Shown: positions 12,171 to 23,199 of the stretch, piece after piece
How the letters are laid out: every line of letters begins with the position of its first letter
Position numbering within the stretch: the first letter of the stretch is position 1
Position numbers and translations under genes: made by a program
Source: Molossus alvarezi
Taxonomy: Eukaryota > Chordata > Mammalia > Chiroptera > Molossidae
Assembly (NCBI GenBank): GCA_037176705.1
Contig: CM073887.1
Span: forward strand, 55,699,001-55,763,000
Length of the DNA: 64,000 bases
Reading direction: 5' to 3'
The notes under the pieces: model-generated
What the model saw: the letters and a program-made list of their open reading frames with translations, nothing else
What the model was told of the DNA's origin: nothing
Databases searched by the model: none

Positions 12171-13656
12171 CAATCATATGGTAGAGAGACTCTGTAAAAG
12201 GAAGGATGGTAATCAATATAGAGAAACCTTCAACCAGATTCCAAAACATAATGAAAAGAAGAAATCTCCTACTGAAATAAAACAACCTACATCCAAGTTG
12301 TGTAGACAAGTCTTTAAGCGTTTATCCTTTAGGAACCACATGAGCTCTCACACTGGACCCCACCTAGACCAGTATAAGAAATATGAAGATAAGCCTTATA
12401 AATGTAAGGAATGTGGGAAAACTTTCAAGCAATGCCAATATTTTCGACTACATGAAAGGAAACACAGTGGAGAGAAGCCCTATGAATGTACAAAAGGTGG
12501 TAAAGCCTTCAGGTTTTTAAGTAGCTTATATAAACATGGGAGAACGCATGATAAATCTCGTGAGTATAAGGAATGTGGTAAAATCTCCTGTTTTTCCAGG
12601 TCCCTCAGAAGTCATAAAAGTATTCATATTGGAAAAAAATCTTATGAGTGTACAAAATGTGGTAAAGCCTTCAGTCACTTAAGTAACTTATATCGACATG
12701 TAAGAACTCATAGTCGAGAGAAGCCTTATGTGTGTAAGAAGTGTGGGAAAGCCTTGAGTTCCTTCACCATATTTCAGAGACACATGATCAAGCACACTAG
12801 AGATGGGCCTTTTAAATGTAAGGAGTGTGGAAAAATTTTCAGGTGTCCAAAGACCTTTCGATGTCATGAAACGTTACACAGTGGAGAAAAGCCCTATGAA
12901 TGTAAGGAATGTGGTAAAGCCTTCAGTTGCCTCAGATATCTTGGAAAACATAAAAGAACTCATGATGGAAAGAAGCCTCATGAATGTAAGAAATGTGGGA
13001 AAGCTTTCCGTTATCCCTTTTCCCTCAGAAATCATGAAAGATCTCATACCGGGGAGAAACCCTATGAATGTAAGCAATGTGGGAAAGCCTTCAGTCGTCT
13101 CAGTTACTTTCAAATTCATGAAAAAACTCATAGTGGAGAGAAACCGTATCAGTGTAAGCAATGTGGCAAAGCTTTCAGTTGTCCCATGTACTCTCGAGCA
13201 CATGAAAGAACACACAGTGGAGAAAAGCCCTACGAATGTAAGGAATGTGGTAAAACCTTCAGTTGTCAAAGATATCTTGGAAAACATAAAAGAACTCATG
13301 ATGGAAACAAGCCTCATGAATGTAAGGAGTGTGGTAAAGCCTTCCATTATCCCTCTTCCCTTAGAAATCATGAAAGAACCCATACCGGGGAGAAACCCTA
13401 TGAATGTAAGCAATGTGGGAAAGCCTTCAGTCGTCTTAGTTACATTCAAATTCACGAAAACACTCATAGTGGAGAGAAACCATATCAGTGTAAGCAATGT
13501 GGCAAAGCTTTCACTTGTGCTTTGTACTGTCAGGAACATGAAAGAACTCATAGTGGAGAAAAGCCCTACGAATGTAAGGAATGTGGTAAAGCCTTCAGTT
13601 TCTCAAGTAATTTTCGTAAACATGTGAAAAAACATTCTAGAGATAAACCCTACTAA
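12171..13656 (+). CDS. KZNF gene A, zinc-finger exon
   Basis: Terminal exon of a KRAB-C2H2 repressor predicted to bind specific DNA in the nucleus. The acceptor 'atttttacag' ends at 12170 and the first base completes a codon split from the 61-bp exon. After a linker (MVERLCKRKDGNQYRETF) come one vestigial finger and 15 finger units. Thirteen have intact C2H2 ligands with TGEKP/SGEKP-like linkers. Two early fingers are degenerate: one has C-x2-G in place of C-x2-C, the next has lost its first cysteine. Finger units 7-10 and 11-14 are a 336-bp tandem duplication. The stop at 13654 falls just after the tyrosine that normally opens the next finger, so the array is cut short. Assuming a one-codon first exon, the protein would be about 558 residues. 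Confidence 0.9.
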
Positions 13657-13699
13657 TGTGAAGAATGTGAGAGCCTGCATTTTTCTCTCTTTTTTTTGA

Positions 13700-13802
13700 G
13701 CCTTCTTTTTTTTATTGTTGACAATATTACATATGTCCCCCAATTTTCCCTACCTTTACCCACCTTCCACCCAGGCCTTACCCCACCCCAGGCCTTCATC
13801 AC
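13700..13802 (-). mobile_element. L1 3'-end fragment, antisense
   Basis: 'tttattgttgacaatattac' followed by C-rich sequence resembles the reverse of L1/HAL1 3' ends at 7585 and 48190. It sits about 45 bp after the gene A stop codon. Confidence 0.6.
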
Positions 13803-13807
13803 TTTCT

Positions 13808-14001
13808 TTTTAAGATTTTTTAAAATTGGGTTTTAGAAAGTAAGGGAGACAGAGAAACATACATGTGAGATATTGATGGGCTGCCTCCTACATGACCCCC
13901 CTCCAGGGTTTGAGCCTGCAATGCAGGCATGTTACATGACCAGAAATATAACTGACAACCTTTGGTACATGTGACAACGCCCAACCAAATGAGCCACAAG
14001 G
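13808..14001 (-). mobile_element. old SINE, Ves-related
   Basis: Diverged reverse copy with 'gagacagagaaacatacatgtgag', 'gggctgcctcctacatgacc' and head 'ccaaatgagccacaagg'. Confidence 0.65.
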
Positions 14002-14099
14002 TTCCAGAGCATACTTCATTTATATTTCACCTGTGCTATGAAAACCCAGATTGGAGATAGACCCTAGCAAGTAAGGAATTTTAGAAAGCATTAATTTCT

Positions 14100-14455
14100 T
14101 TCAGTTTATTATAAAGAAGGAAGGAACTCACTCTGAAGAGAAGCCCTGTCAATGTAAAGCTTGTAGAAAAGCCTTTCATCATCCTAGTTCTTTACAAAAT
14201 CATGAAAGGACTCATACCTAAGAGAAATTCTATGAATATATGGATACTGGAGGAGCCTTTCATGGACGTATGAGTGCACATGGAGAGAGAGGGTATACAA
14301 GTAAATGTGGAAGAGCATTCAGATGTCCCATTTCCTTGGAAAGGCCATGGAAAAAACTCAAAGTGGAGAAAATTCTACTGAATGTAAATAATGGAGAAAA
14401 ACCTTCATTTGCCTTATATCCCTACAAGAGAATGTGTACTGGACAGCTACTATAA
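14100..14455 (+). pseudogene. relic zinc fingers downstream of KZNF gene A
   Basis: Beyond the transposon insertions, zinc-finger sequence resumes. Phrases decode as [18 protein letters not shown] (near 14148-14218), then degraded fingers such as KCGRAFRCPISLERPW (14299-14346). In-frame stops and lost cysteines and histidines are scattered through it. These are the former C-terminal fingers of gene A, now 3' of its stop codon. They may still lie in its 3' untranslated region. Confidence 0.75.
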
Positions 14456-14919
14456 TACACTGAGGACAAACTTAAATTTTAACAAATACTTTCACAGTAG
14501 CCTGAAAACTGCACTGGAAGGAAATCATATTCTTATAACTAGTACATGAAAGCCTAATGCAAATTAATTCATATTCCCCGCAAAATTCACAACATAAGAG
14601 AAATGCTATAAGCATCAGACATCTATAGTCACTGTGACTGACCTATTCTTAAAGTGATTTTCTGTGGTATGGAGTTCCACTTAAATTTGCAAGTAAACAA
14701 ATTTATTTTCTATAGGTACTCTTTAAGCAAAAATTTTGAAGTTTAATAGGTTTTTTTTCTTCCTTTTAGTCAGTTAACAATCATTTTGTGTTTTTAAATG
14801 GAAGTTTGTTAGATCCATGGGTGAATGGAAGTGGTTTATTAACATGTAAGTAGGTTTTAACTTTTTATGTAATCTTGTAATTGTTCTGTAATGAAAGGAG
14901 CATTGAAAATGATACTTGG

Positions 14920-15173
14920 GCCCTGGCCAGTTTGGCTCAGTGGTTAGAGCGTCGGCCTGCGGTCCGGAGAGACCCGGGTTCGGTTCCCGCTAAGGGCATG
15001 TACCTCGGTTGCAGTTTGTCCTCGGCCCTGGTTGGTCGTGTGGGTGGCAGCCACTCGATGTGTTCCTTTCATATCGATGTTTCTCTCTCTCTCTCTCTGT
15101 TCCTCTCTCTCCCTCCCACTCTACCTGAACAAAAAATAGAAAATTGTCCTCGGGTGAGGATAAAAAAAAAAAA
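14920..15173 (+). mobile_element. Ves-type SINE, long form
   Basis: Near-consensus copy with A-box 'tggctcagtggttagagcg', B-box 'gggttcggttcccgc', and tail motif 'cctcgggtgaggat'. A perfect 15-bp target duplication gaaaatgatacttgg lies at 14905-14919 and 15174-15188. One of the youngest SINEs in the window. Confidence 0.95.
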
Positions 15174-15188
15174 GAAAATGATACTTGG

Positions 15189-17327
15189 ATATTCTGTTTC
15201 TTCCTACTGGCCTCCTGTGGCAAGTATTGAATAAACATGCCTCACCCACATATATATTCTATCTCAACAGAAAAGTGCCTTTTCATTGGTCTGAAGAGAC
15301 TTACTACATTTTCTTGTCAATACATGTTCTTTAATTTTTCAACAATACTTGACATTGAGAATTATTTTGGTCAATAAATATCTGCCATATATTTGTAAGT
15401 ACACAAAGTTCATTGTAGAGTCCATGTGAATGATTTTCATCTTTTTTCCTTTGCTTTTTGTCATTGCTTTGGCTGAGATTTGGACTATGAACTTTGCATT
15501 AAGAAGAGAATACCTCTGTTAGGACAATAAAATCTAGAGTTAGAGATGACCCTTCCTGATGTTATGTCAACGTGATGAATGTTGTGAACATTTTCCACAA
15601 TCTGTTGCCTTTATGTTTCTGCGCTACAAATCACCAAGGCTGAACATCCATGAAACTCGAATGAAATAGGATTTGACTGGGTTTGGAGCCACTTGTATGA
15701 AGAGACAGACAAATGCATGGAGCTTTTGTGTACATTTGCTTTTAGTTTGTGTTCCTCGATCTTTACCCTGCCAGCCAAGAATATCCTCAAAACCACCAGT
15801 GACTATTTCATTTCCATTTTATAGGTGTTCAGTAATTCAACAGTAAAGATCCAGCATAGGTTAGATATTCCTGCAAGCCCAGAGGTGTCCACCATATGGT
15901 GGCAACAAATGTAGACGGTCATGGTGAGACTGTTTTCTGAATGTACACATTCTTCTCTAGGTTGCATTTGTCTTAGGTCTAATTCGACTAGTAATCATCT
16001 TGTCCCATTGATACTACTGCCGACTGATTCTGATTCCACTGTGACAGCGCAGAGGAGCCACGTGAGCTTGTTCTTCGCACTCTGTGCAGTGACCGCTCTG
16101 AGCCGGTCCCGGTCCCTCCGTGTGAACCAGCACTTTCCTCACTGCAGCCGACTCTGGGTGTTTCCTGCTACTCAGAGCTGAGCGCAGTCTCTCAGTGTTT
16201 TCAATTACCTTTGGTTCTTGTGATGGAAATTATGTGCATATTTCTCTAATAAATACTTATGTACTTTTCAAAGAAATATTAACTGTTTCCCAAGCACTCT
16301 TAAGCTAAGAACTATTGTCTTTTTTGTTTCCTGGGGATATATTTAAATATCCCATTGTAATTATGTATCTTCAGATCAAATTGTAATTTTTTTCCCATTT
16401 AATTAATCATTATACATTCTGAGGCACAATTATCATGTGTGTACAAATTCAGACATGTTTTCCTTGGGCAAATTATATTTTTAACGTTTTGACACAACTT
16501 TTGGCACAAGACTACTTTCCTATTCATTCATAACATTAAAAATTTCAGTCATGTTTTTTTAGTCCCCTCCAGCCAAAGACCAACAAGGTCATATCTGTCG
16601 TAAAAGAGAGATGTAATGAAATGAATTTGAATAATAAGAATGACCACAACTATCAATGACATGGCTGTAACAGTAACAGCTCACTGAAAAGGATTTCTTG
16701 TATTTTGCCTTGTGACAGATCATTTGATTGCCCTTTAGGGAACTAAGACAGTTTTTTGCATTAGATTCTGTGAGGAAATGAACTTAATTCTATCTTGGGT
16801 AGTGATAACCATCTTTATTTAGAAGACAGAAAAAAATGACTTAAAGCTAAACCTGAATTATAATAAGCACAAATCATATTAGTGAGAAAAGGGAACTTTT
16901 TGTCACTTTTATTCTTTGGAGACTTCTTTTATCACTTATACAGACATGAATGCCTTTGCTTTTGTCTTGATTCATCGTGGTCATGGGGTAGCTTTGTGTG
17001 AGGAGGGATGTGTGTGACTTTTCTACAAGATGGCAGGGTGTGCAAGGCCAGTAATCAGTTGTCTGGAACAGCTTTTGCCTTTCTTGTTATCTAAATATCG
17101 CAATGTTTTCTATAGTGTATTGGACACATTTCCACAAAGTACCTCAGTTAAAAAATATATATATGTTCCTAATTACGACTCCTTAACAAGATATGTGACA
17201 CTTCCTATCTCCTTTATGAGTCAACTGAGGTTTATACATTTAGGGATATTGTCAAAGAACACAAACCAGCAGGAAAACAAAATAAGTATCTCTTGTCCAA
17301 TGAAGCCATTCTTGCTGACAGTATGAT
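15189..17327. other. unassigned stretch with a small GC-rich patch
   Basis: Mostly AT-rich sequence with no recognised exon. A GC-rich patch at about 16030-16190 ('gcgcagaggagccacgtgag', 'gagccggtcccggtccctcc') stands out and carries an E-box-like CACGTG at 16058-16063, but no splice-consistent exon could be placed. The open frame at 15921-16181 has no recognised domain. Confidence 0.35.
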
Positions 17328-17497
17328 TTTTTTAAAAAATTGATTTTAGATGGAGAGAGAAAGAGAAACATCAATATGTTGCTCCACTTATTTATGCATT
17401 CATTGGTTGATTCTATTTTGTGACAGGGTATCAAACCCAGAACCTTGGCATATCAGGATGAGACACTAACCAACTGAGCTACCTGACTAGGGTGAAA
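17328..17497 (-). mobile_element. old SINE, Ves-related, short
   Basis: Reverse copy with 'attgattttagatggagag' tail and head 'caactgagctacctgactaggg'. The word agtatgat flanks it at 17320-17327 and 17498-17505. Confidence 0.7.
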
Positions 17498-17505
17498 GTA
17501 TGATC

Positions 17506-18166
17506 TTGATGTTAATTTTTCAAGTACCAGGTGATTTAAAAGGAAAACATACCCAATTCAAGTCACTCTAGGCTGTGGATATACAGGCATGAAAGAAAAA
17601 ATGTCTTGCACGCCTGGTGCTTATGTTTTTGTAGAAAGAGAGAGATGGTTAAATGAAAAAGCTTTAGATTCTAAGAAAATAAAGATTTTGAAGATAAGGA
17701 AACACTGAAAGGTGAGATAATAGGAAAGTGGTGTGGATTATGTATCTTCATTAGGGAGGGTAGGGGCCTCAGTGAATGGGGATGTGATATCATCATTGAT
17801 CATCTTTTTCCCCATCTACTACATCTTAAAGACTTGAAGATCTGCTTGAGTGTGGATTTAACAATGGACAACAATACCTAAATTTCTACCTCCCTGACAT
17901 TAACAGCAAATAGTTTTCCAGAAAACTATAGACATAATTCTAGGTTTGAGAGCACGTGCTATTTGATTGTGAGTATGGATGTGGGTATGTGGCATGAGGG
18001 ACTTCTCACTGCTTTAGGCCATGGTGTTTGTGATATTGATATTTCTCTTTAACACCAATTGAAATATTTTGAAATTCACTTTTGAAATGGAATATCATTT
18101 AGCTACTATTCAAACTGAGGGACACAATTTGTGTACCTTATGAAACCTTTGAGTTCCTCCCAGTTT
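17506..18166. other. unassigned stretch, no gene seen
   Basis: AT-rich sequence without recognised repeat heads or credible open frames. Confidence 0.4.
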
Positions 18167-18180
18167 AAAAAAAGTTCTGG

Positions 18181-18395
18181 CCCTGGCAGGTTTGGCTCAG
18201 TGGTTCGAGAATCGGCCCGCAGACCAGAGTCCCAGGTATGGTGTCCACTAAAGGCACATACAGTTGCAGTTTGGCCCCGGCCCTGGTTGGGGTTGTGTGG
18301 GTGGCAGCCAGTCGATGTGTCTCTCTCGCATCAACCCCCCCCCCCCCCACTCTATCTGAAGATAAATGCAAGAATGTCCTCGGGTGAGATAAAAA
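18181..18395 (+). mobile_element. Ves-type SINE, long form
   Basis: Head 'ccctggcaggtttggctcag' and tail 'cctcgggtgagat', with a run of about 14 C at 18333-18346 in place of the usual pyrimidine tract. Flanks (aaaaaagttctgg / aaaaagtgttctgg) form the target duplication. Confidence 0.85.
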
Positions 18396-18846
18396 AAAAA
18401 GTGTTCTGGCCTGGACAGTTGTAGCCCATCATTAGTTCTCTATGAGTAGTGATACCTGTGCAACTCCCATGTGGTTTCCTGGTTAAAAAACCAGAAAGCT
18501 ATTGATGTTTAGAGGACAGTGATCTAAAGAAAATTTGAGGTGAAATGCGGAGTATTGGCAAAAGAGATATGTTTGATATCGTGAAACTGGGAAATTTTCT
18601 GTGCCTTTTAATAAGAGGAGCAGCTGGAAGTTTTTTGTTTCAGTGGAAGGCACAGAGCCTTCTGTGCTCATTTTTTCTTTTTTCAGGGATCATTTCCATA
18701 TTTTTACATTTACAGGTGATGCTATGAAACACGAGGTAAAAGGTGATGAATTTTATTTCATTGAAGAGCAAAGGAAATTCAGCCTTGGTCCCTTTTCTTT
18801 TTTCAGTGCTAGTTTATGTTTTCTTGACAGTGTAAAGCTTATGTGA

Positions 18847-19213
18847 TGTGGGAGACTTTTTGCACGGCATCCATTTTGTTAAAATCTGCTCTGTCATCTC
18901 CTGCCCCAAGGCAGGATATCTCTGCATTCTGCATTTCTTTATCTCTGCATTTTGCATTTCTTTAAATAACCATTTATTCAACAAGCCAGTCTTTGCTGAC
19001 TTTTTGTTCCTTTTGTGGTATTTCCTACAATTGCTTTGGGCAAGTGTGGTGCTTGACAAAAGGTGCTTCTTGCCCTATATACTGTGTGAATTTCCCCAGA
19101 ATAAACGAGACTTGATCAGAACCCTGTCTTGTCTCCATTTCTCATGTCTCTTGTCCCTCCTCATCCTCACTCCCCCTCTAGAGTCCTCGTTGCTCGACCT
19201 GCAGGACGGGTCA
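18847..19213 (+). mobile_element. solo LTR, class II (ERVK-like)
   Basis: A 367-bp element starting TGTGGGAGAC and ending GACGGGTCA, with TG/CA termini. The 6-bp duplication ATGTGA flanks it exactly (18841-18846 and 19214-19219). A TATA-like 'ccctatatactg' lies near 19071 and the polyadenylation signal AATAAA near 19101. Six-base target duplications are typical of beta/class II retroviruses. No internal retroviral sequence remains, so it is a solo LTR made by recombination between two LTRs. Confidence 0.85.
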
Positions 19214-20111
19214 ATGTGACTTTATAATTATTGGTATCTCATATGACCCCCTTCTCACATCATTTCTCCCATCATGAAATGAAGAAAGTTAAGCACACTT
19301 CCAGTCAAGATGACGGTGTAGGTAAACACAGTATCGTGTCCTCCCACAACCACATCAAAGTTACAACTAAACTACAGAACAACCATCGTTCAAAACTGCC
19401 GGAAATCAAGCTGAATGGAAGTCCTACAACTACGGCATTAAAGAAGCAGCCACATCCTGGTAGGAGGGTGGAGGCAGATGGGCTGGGCCCACACCTACAT
19501 GTGGGGATAAAAATCAGGAAGACACCTCAGCTAGGAAGGTCCTCCCTGAGGACTGAGGGGTCCCTGTCCCACATCAGGTGCCCTGCTCAGGGTTCCAGTG
19601 CCAGGAAAAGAATCCCCATCACTTCTGGCTGGAAAACCAGCGGGAACTGAGACTCAGGGGGGCTGATGTGGCTGGAGCCCCAGGCAGCTCCTTAAAGGGG
19701 CCGTGCACAGACTTGTTGGACTTATTCCCTCTAAGCTTGGAGGGGAGGCAATTCGAGGGACACCAGAGACATACAGGAAAGAACTGAGCTGTTTGGCACT
19801 GGAGCGAGGGCTGGAGAGGGGGCTCTCTCCTGGACAAACATGCTGTCAGAGGCCTTTGTTCCTTTGGTGAGCCCTTCCCTGGGGCGGCAGACAGCCACCA
19901 TATCTGGGACTCCAGCAACCTGGCTCACAATGGTAGCCCCACCCTGGTGACTCCCGCAGGCCCCGCCCCACCCAACTTTCAGGCCCACCCAAGCTGTTGC
20001 CAGTTGCTTAACCATAGGATTGGCCTGTCTTGGATCCTGCTTCAGGTTTTCCTAAATTCTTTAAAAAAAGCAGCATCTGGTCTCAGATAGCCCCATACCT
20101 CTCGTTAAGTA

Positions 20112-20929
20112 ATGCACAGAAACAAACACAGGGAGGCAGCCAAAATGAGGAGACAAAGAAACAGGTCCCAAATGAAAGAACAGAACAAAACCCCAGGAAA
20201 AGAACTAAGCAAAATGGAGATAAGCAACTTAACAGATGCTGAGTTCAAAATACTGCTTATAAGGATGCTCAATGAACTTAGTGAGAACCTCAGTGAACTT
20301 AGTGAGGGCCTCAAGAGCATCAAAAAGGACCAGTCAGAAATGATGGATGCACAGTCAGAAATGAAGGAGGCATTAACTGAAATAAAAAATAATTTACACA
20401 GATTCAATAGTAGAGTACATAAGTCCAAGAGGCAAACCATTGATTTGGAATATAAGGAAGCAGAAAACACCCAATCAGAACAGCAAAAAGAAAAAAAGAA
20501 TCCAAAAAAATGAGGATAGTGTATGGAGCCTCTGGGACAACTTGAAGCGTGCCAACATTCGCATCTTGGGGGGTGCCAGAAGGAGAAGAGAGAGAACAAG
20601 AAAATGAAAACCTATTTGAAACAATAATGGCAGAAAACTTCCCTGACTTGGTGAAGGAAACAGACATACAAGTCCAGGAAGCACAGAGAGTCCCAAACAA
20701 GATGAACCCCGAGAGGCCCACACCAAGACACATCATCATCCAAATGCAAAAGGTTCAAGACAAAGACAGAATCTTAAAAGCAGCAAGTCAAAAACAGTTA
20801 GTTACCTACAAGGGAGTTCCCATAAGACTGTCAGCTGATTTCTCAAAAGAAACTTTGCAGGCCAGAAGGGAGTGGCAAGAAATATTCGGAGTGATGAAAA
20901 GCAAGAAACTACAACCAAGATTACTCTAA
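20112..20929 (+). pseudogene. HAL1 ORF1, copy 2, frameshifted
   Basis: The N-terminal part with MRRQRNRSQMKEQ and the ENLSELSEGL coiled coil is open to about 20513, ending in a lysine-rich stretch at an A-run (tccaaaaaaatgagg). The RNA-binding and C-terminal domains (GVPEGEEREQENENLFETI, PTPRHIIIQMQKVQDK, ARREWQEIFGV) are open in a second frame, 20549-20929. The break falls in an A-run between the domains, whereas copy 1 breaks at a different place, so the ancestral ORF was continuous. Confidence 0.8.
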
Positions 20930-21429
20930 CCTGTAAAGCTGTCATTTAGAATCGATGGCCATATAAAGAGTTTCCCAGACAAGAAAAAGTTAAAGGAGTT
21001 CATCACCACCGAACAGTTAATATATGAAATAATGAAGAGTCTTTTTGAAGAAAAAGATAAAATATATGAACAAAGAAAATGGCAATGAATACATATCTAT
21101 TGACAATGGAATCTACAAACAAAATGAACAGGCAGAGCAGAAACATTCTCATAGATACAGAAAACATTTTGTTGGTTACCAAATGGGACTGGGTTTGGGG
21201 GAATGGGTGAAAAAGGTGAGGGGATTAAGAAATACAAATTGCTAGACTGACAAACCTCAAAGGGAAAGGGGTTGGGGGGTGGAAAGAAATAAACCAAAGA
21301 ACTTATATGTATAACTAGTGGACACAGACTATAGTGTGGGCAAAGATGGGAGGGGGCGGGAGTGGGGAGGAGGGAGTAATAAGGGGGAAAATGAGGAACA
21401 TCTGTAATATTCAACAATAAAGATTTTAA

Positions 21430-21573
21430 AAAATATAAATAAATTTTTTAAAAAAATGAAAAAATAAATCAAACACTGGGAAAAAGTATTTGTAAAATAC
21501 ATATAAAAGATTTGTAGCCAGAATAAAGAACTATTTCAATTCTAGTATTTAAAAACAAAAACAAAGAAAAAAA
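21430..21573 (+). mobile_element. transduced flank: L1 ORF2 fragment
   Basis: After the HAL1 tail, 'actgggaaaaagtatttg' to 'ccagaataaagaactatttc' resembles a diverged L1 ORF2 segment. It ends in an A-rich tail immediately before the right copy of the target duplication, as expected when readthrough transcript is retrotransposed. Confidence 0.6.
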
Positions 21574-21740
21574 AAGAAAGTTAAGCACAAATCTTGTTCA
21601 AATTTACTTAACTCATAATAGTGGAATTTCTCTATTTCAAAGTCATAATATGTGCCCTACTGTGCAATGTCAACAATTTTAACCTCAGAAGAATGCTGCT
21701 AGGCTTGTATAAATATGTACCTTTACAAATGTGGTGTCAG

Positions 21741-21953
21741 CCTGGCCACTGTGGCTCAGTAGTTGAGCGTCAATCCATGCATCAAGAGGTTCCTGGTTCG
21801 ATTCCCGGTCAGGGCACATGCCCTGGTTGTGGGCCCAGTCCCAGTGGGGGCCGTGCAGGAGGCAGCCAATCGATGTTCCCTCTCATCGATGTTTCTGTCT
21901 CTCTCTCCTTCTCCCTATCCTCTCTCTAAAAATCAAGAAAGAAAAACAAAAAC
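21741..21953 (+). mobile_element. Ves-type SINE, short form
   Basis: Head 'cctggccactgtggctcag', B-box 'tggttcgattcccgg', 'gtcagggcacatgccctgg', pyrimidine tract, A-rich tail. Flanks aaatgtggtgtcag / aaatatggtgtcag at 21727-21740 and 21954-21967. Confidence 0.9.
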
Positions 21954-22177
21954 AAATATGGTGTCAGTGTCTAAAGAGGACTTAAAAGACTACATGGTGA
22001 TCCACTTACATGACATTTTGGAAAAGGCAAAGGGAGAGGAGGAAACTGAAACAGACCTGTGTTTAAAAGTGGATTCAGTATAAACAGGCACCAGGATGGT
22101 ATTCCTTTGGGTTGATGGAGTGTTTTTATCTTGATGGTGGTATAACTATGCCTTTGTGAAAACTCATAGCTACTCTT

Positions 22178-22425
22178 TTTTTTTTTTTATCCTCACCCGA
22201 GGACATTTTTGCATTTTTTGTTCAGACAGAGCGGGAGGGAGAGAGAGGAAGAGAGAGAGAGAGAAACATCGATGTGAAGGGACACATCGAGTGGTTGCCA
22301 CCCGCAGGACCAACCAGGGCTGGGGACAAACTGCAACCGAGGTACATGCCCTTAGCGGGAACCGAACCCGGGTCTCTCCGGACCGCAGGCCGTCGCTCTA
22401 ACCGCTGAGCCAAACCGGCCAGGGT
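22178..22425 (-). mobile_element. Ves-type SINE, long form
   Basis: Near-consensus reverse copy: 'atcctcacccgaggac' tail motif, 'aacatcgatgtgaaggg', head 'gagccaaaccggccaggg'. Target duplication tcatagctactctt at 22164-22177 and 22426-22439. Confidence 0.92.
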
Positions 22426-22439
22426 TCATAGCTACTCTT

Positions 22440-23199
22440 GAAACAGTATATGTAAATACTAAAAACAGTATAAAACAACGGAAGTGTTTTCACATATTGG
22501 AGGAATGTTAAACTGTCCTGAACTTAGATCTCTACATGTGCACCACTTCCTTCCACGGCCTTGGAGTCCCTCTCAGAAAGACCTGAAAGGGCTGGGGAAG
22601 AGCACAGGCTGCAACAGGACTTTCTTGATGCTGAATTTGACTTTCAGAAACTGCCCTCATTCACACAGCTGGTGAGACAGTGACGGCTCCTGTCACCCAC
22701 CTTTGAGATGACACCAGGTTTCTTGAGTCATGTTCAGGAAATGCTATGGTCTCAAGCAGGTGATTCTATCCGGTCTCCACAAGTGAGGTCAGCCTGGGTA
22801 TAACCTAATCTAATCCTTGGGTATCAGCATCATGTCTTCCCAGGGCAGTTCTTGAGGCATTTCCAGCTCTTAAGTTTCCCAACTCAAGCCGACTCTGTGC
22901 CTGCTCTCTGGGAAACATGTTTAAATGCAACACCTGTCTCACTCTGGAGATTTTATGTTGCTACCCCAGACGACTCTGAGGTGAAGCAGTGACAACCCAG
23001 ATCCCATGTCAAGAGGAACAGGCCCCTCAAACACAATAATCCCCCTAGTGGCATGAACATCTCCTCTGCACCAAGAAGCACATTTCACAATAGTTTCAAA
23101 CACCCTAATAATATCAAAAGACGATGTCCTGCCTAGTTCTAGCTCTAGGAGTCCCCCAGGCACCCCGCTGTCCCTAAAGGGCCCTCCCTGAGTTCTGTG
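22440..23199. other. unassigned stretch upstream of the CpG-rich patch
   Basis: Mixed composition, no recognised repeat or exon. The minus-strand open frame 22939-23292 has no recognised domain. Confidence 0.35.

Larger units (their letters stand above)
19298..21573 (+). mobile_element. HAL1 element, copy 2, with 3' transduction
   Basis: Same architecture as copy 1: L1-like 5' untranslated region from 19298, ORF1 at about 20154-20940, 3' untranslated region to about 21430, no ORF2. A 16-bp perfect target duplication aagaaagttaagcaca flanks 19298-21573 (at 19282-19297 and 21574-21589). The second copy lies about 140 bp beyond the element's own A-rich tail, so the inserted unit includes extra downstream sequence ending in a second A-rich tail. 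Confidence 0.85.

Noticed and set aside
12874..13551. 225-codon minus-strand frame across the same exon
   Set aside because: Antisense shadow of the repeated fingers, with a repetitive hydrophobic composition.
12803..13627. 274-codon frame overlapping the gene A zinc-finger exon in a second plus-strand frame
   Set aside because: It is an alternative reading of the same 84-bp repeat; repeats without stops in one unit stay open in all units. No finger or other domain appears in it.
14920..15173. tRNA gene-like A and B boxes
   Set aside because: They belong to a SINE head with tail and target duplication; there is no acceptor stem or cloverleaf. The same applies to every SINE listed.
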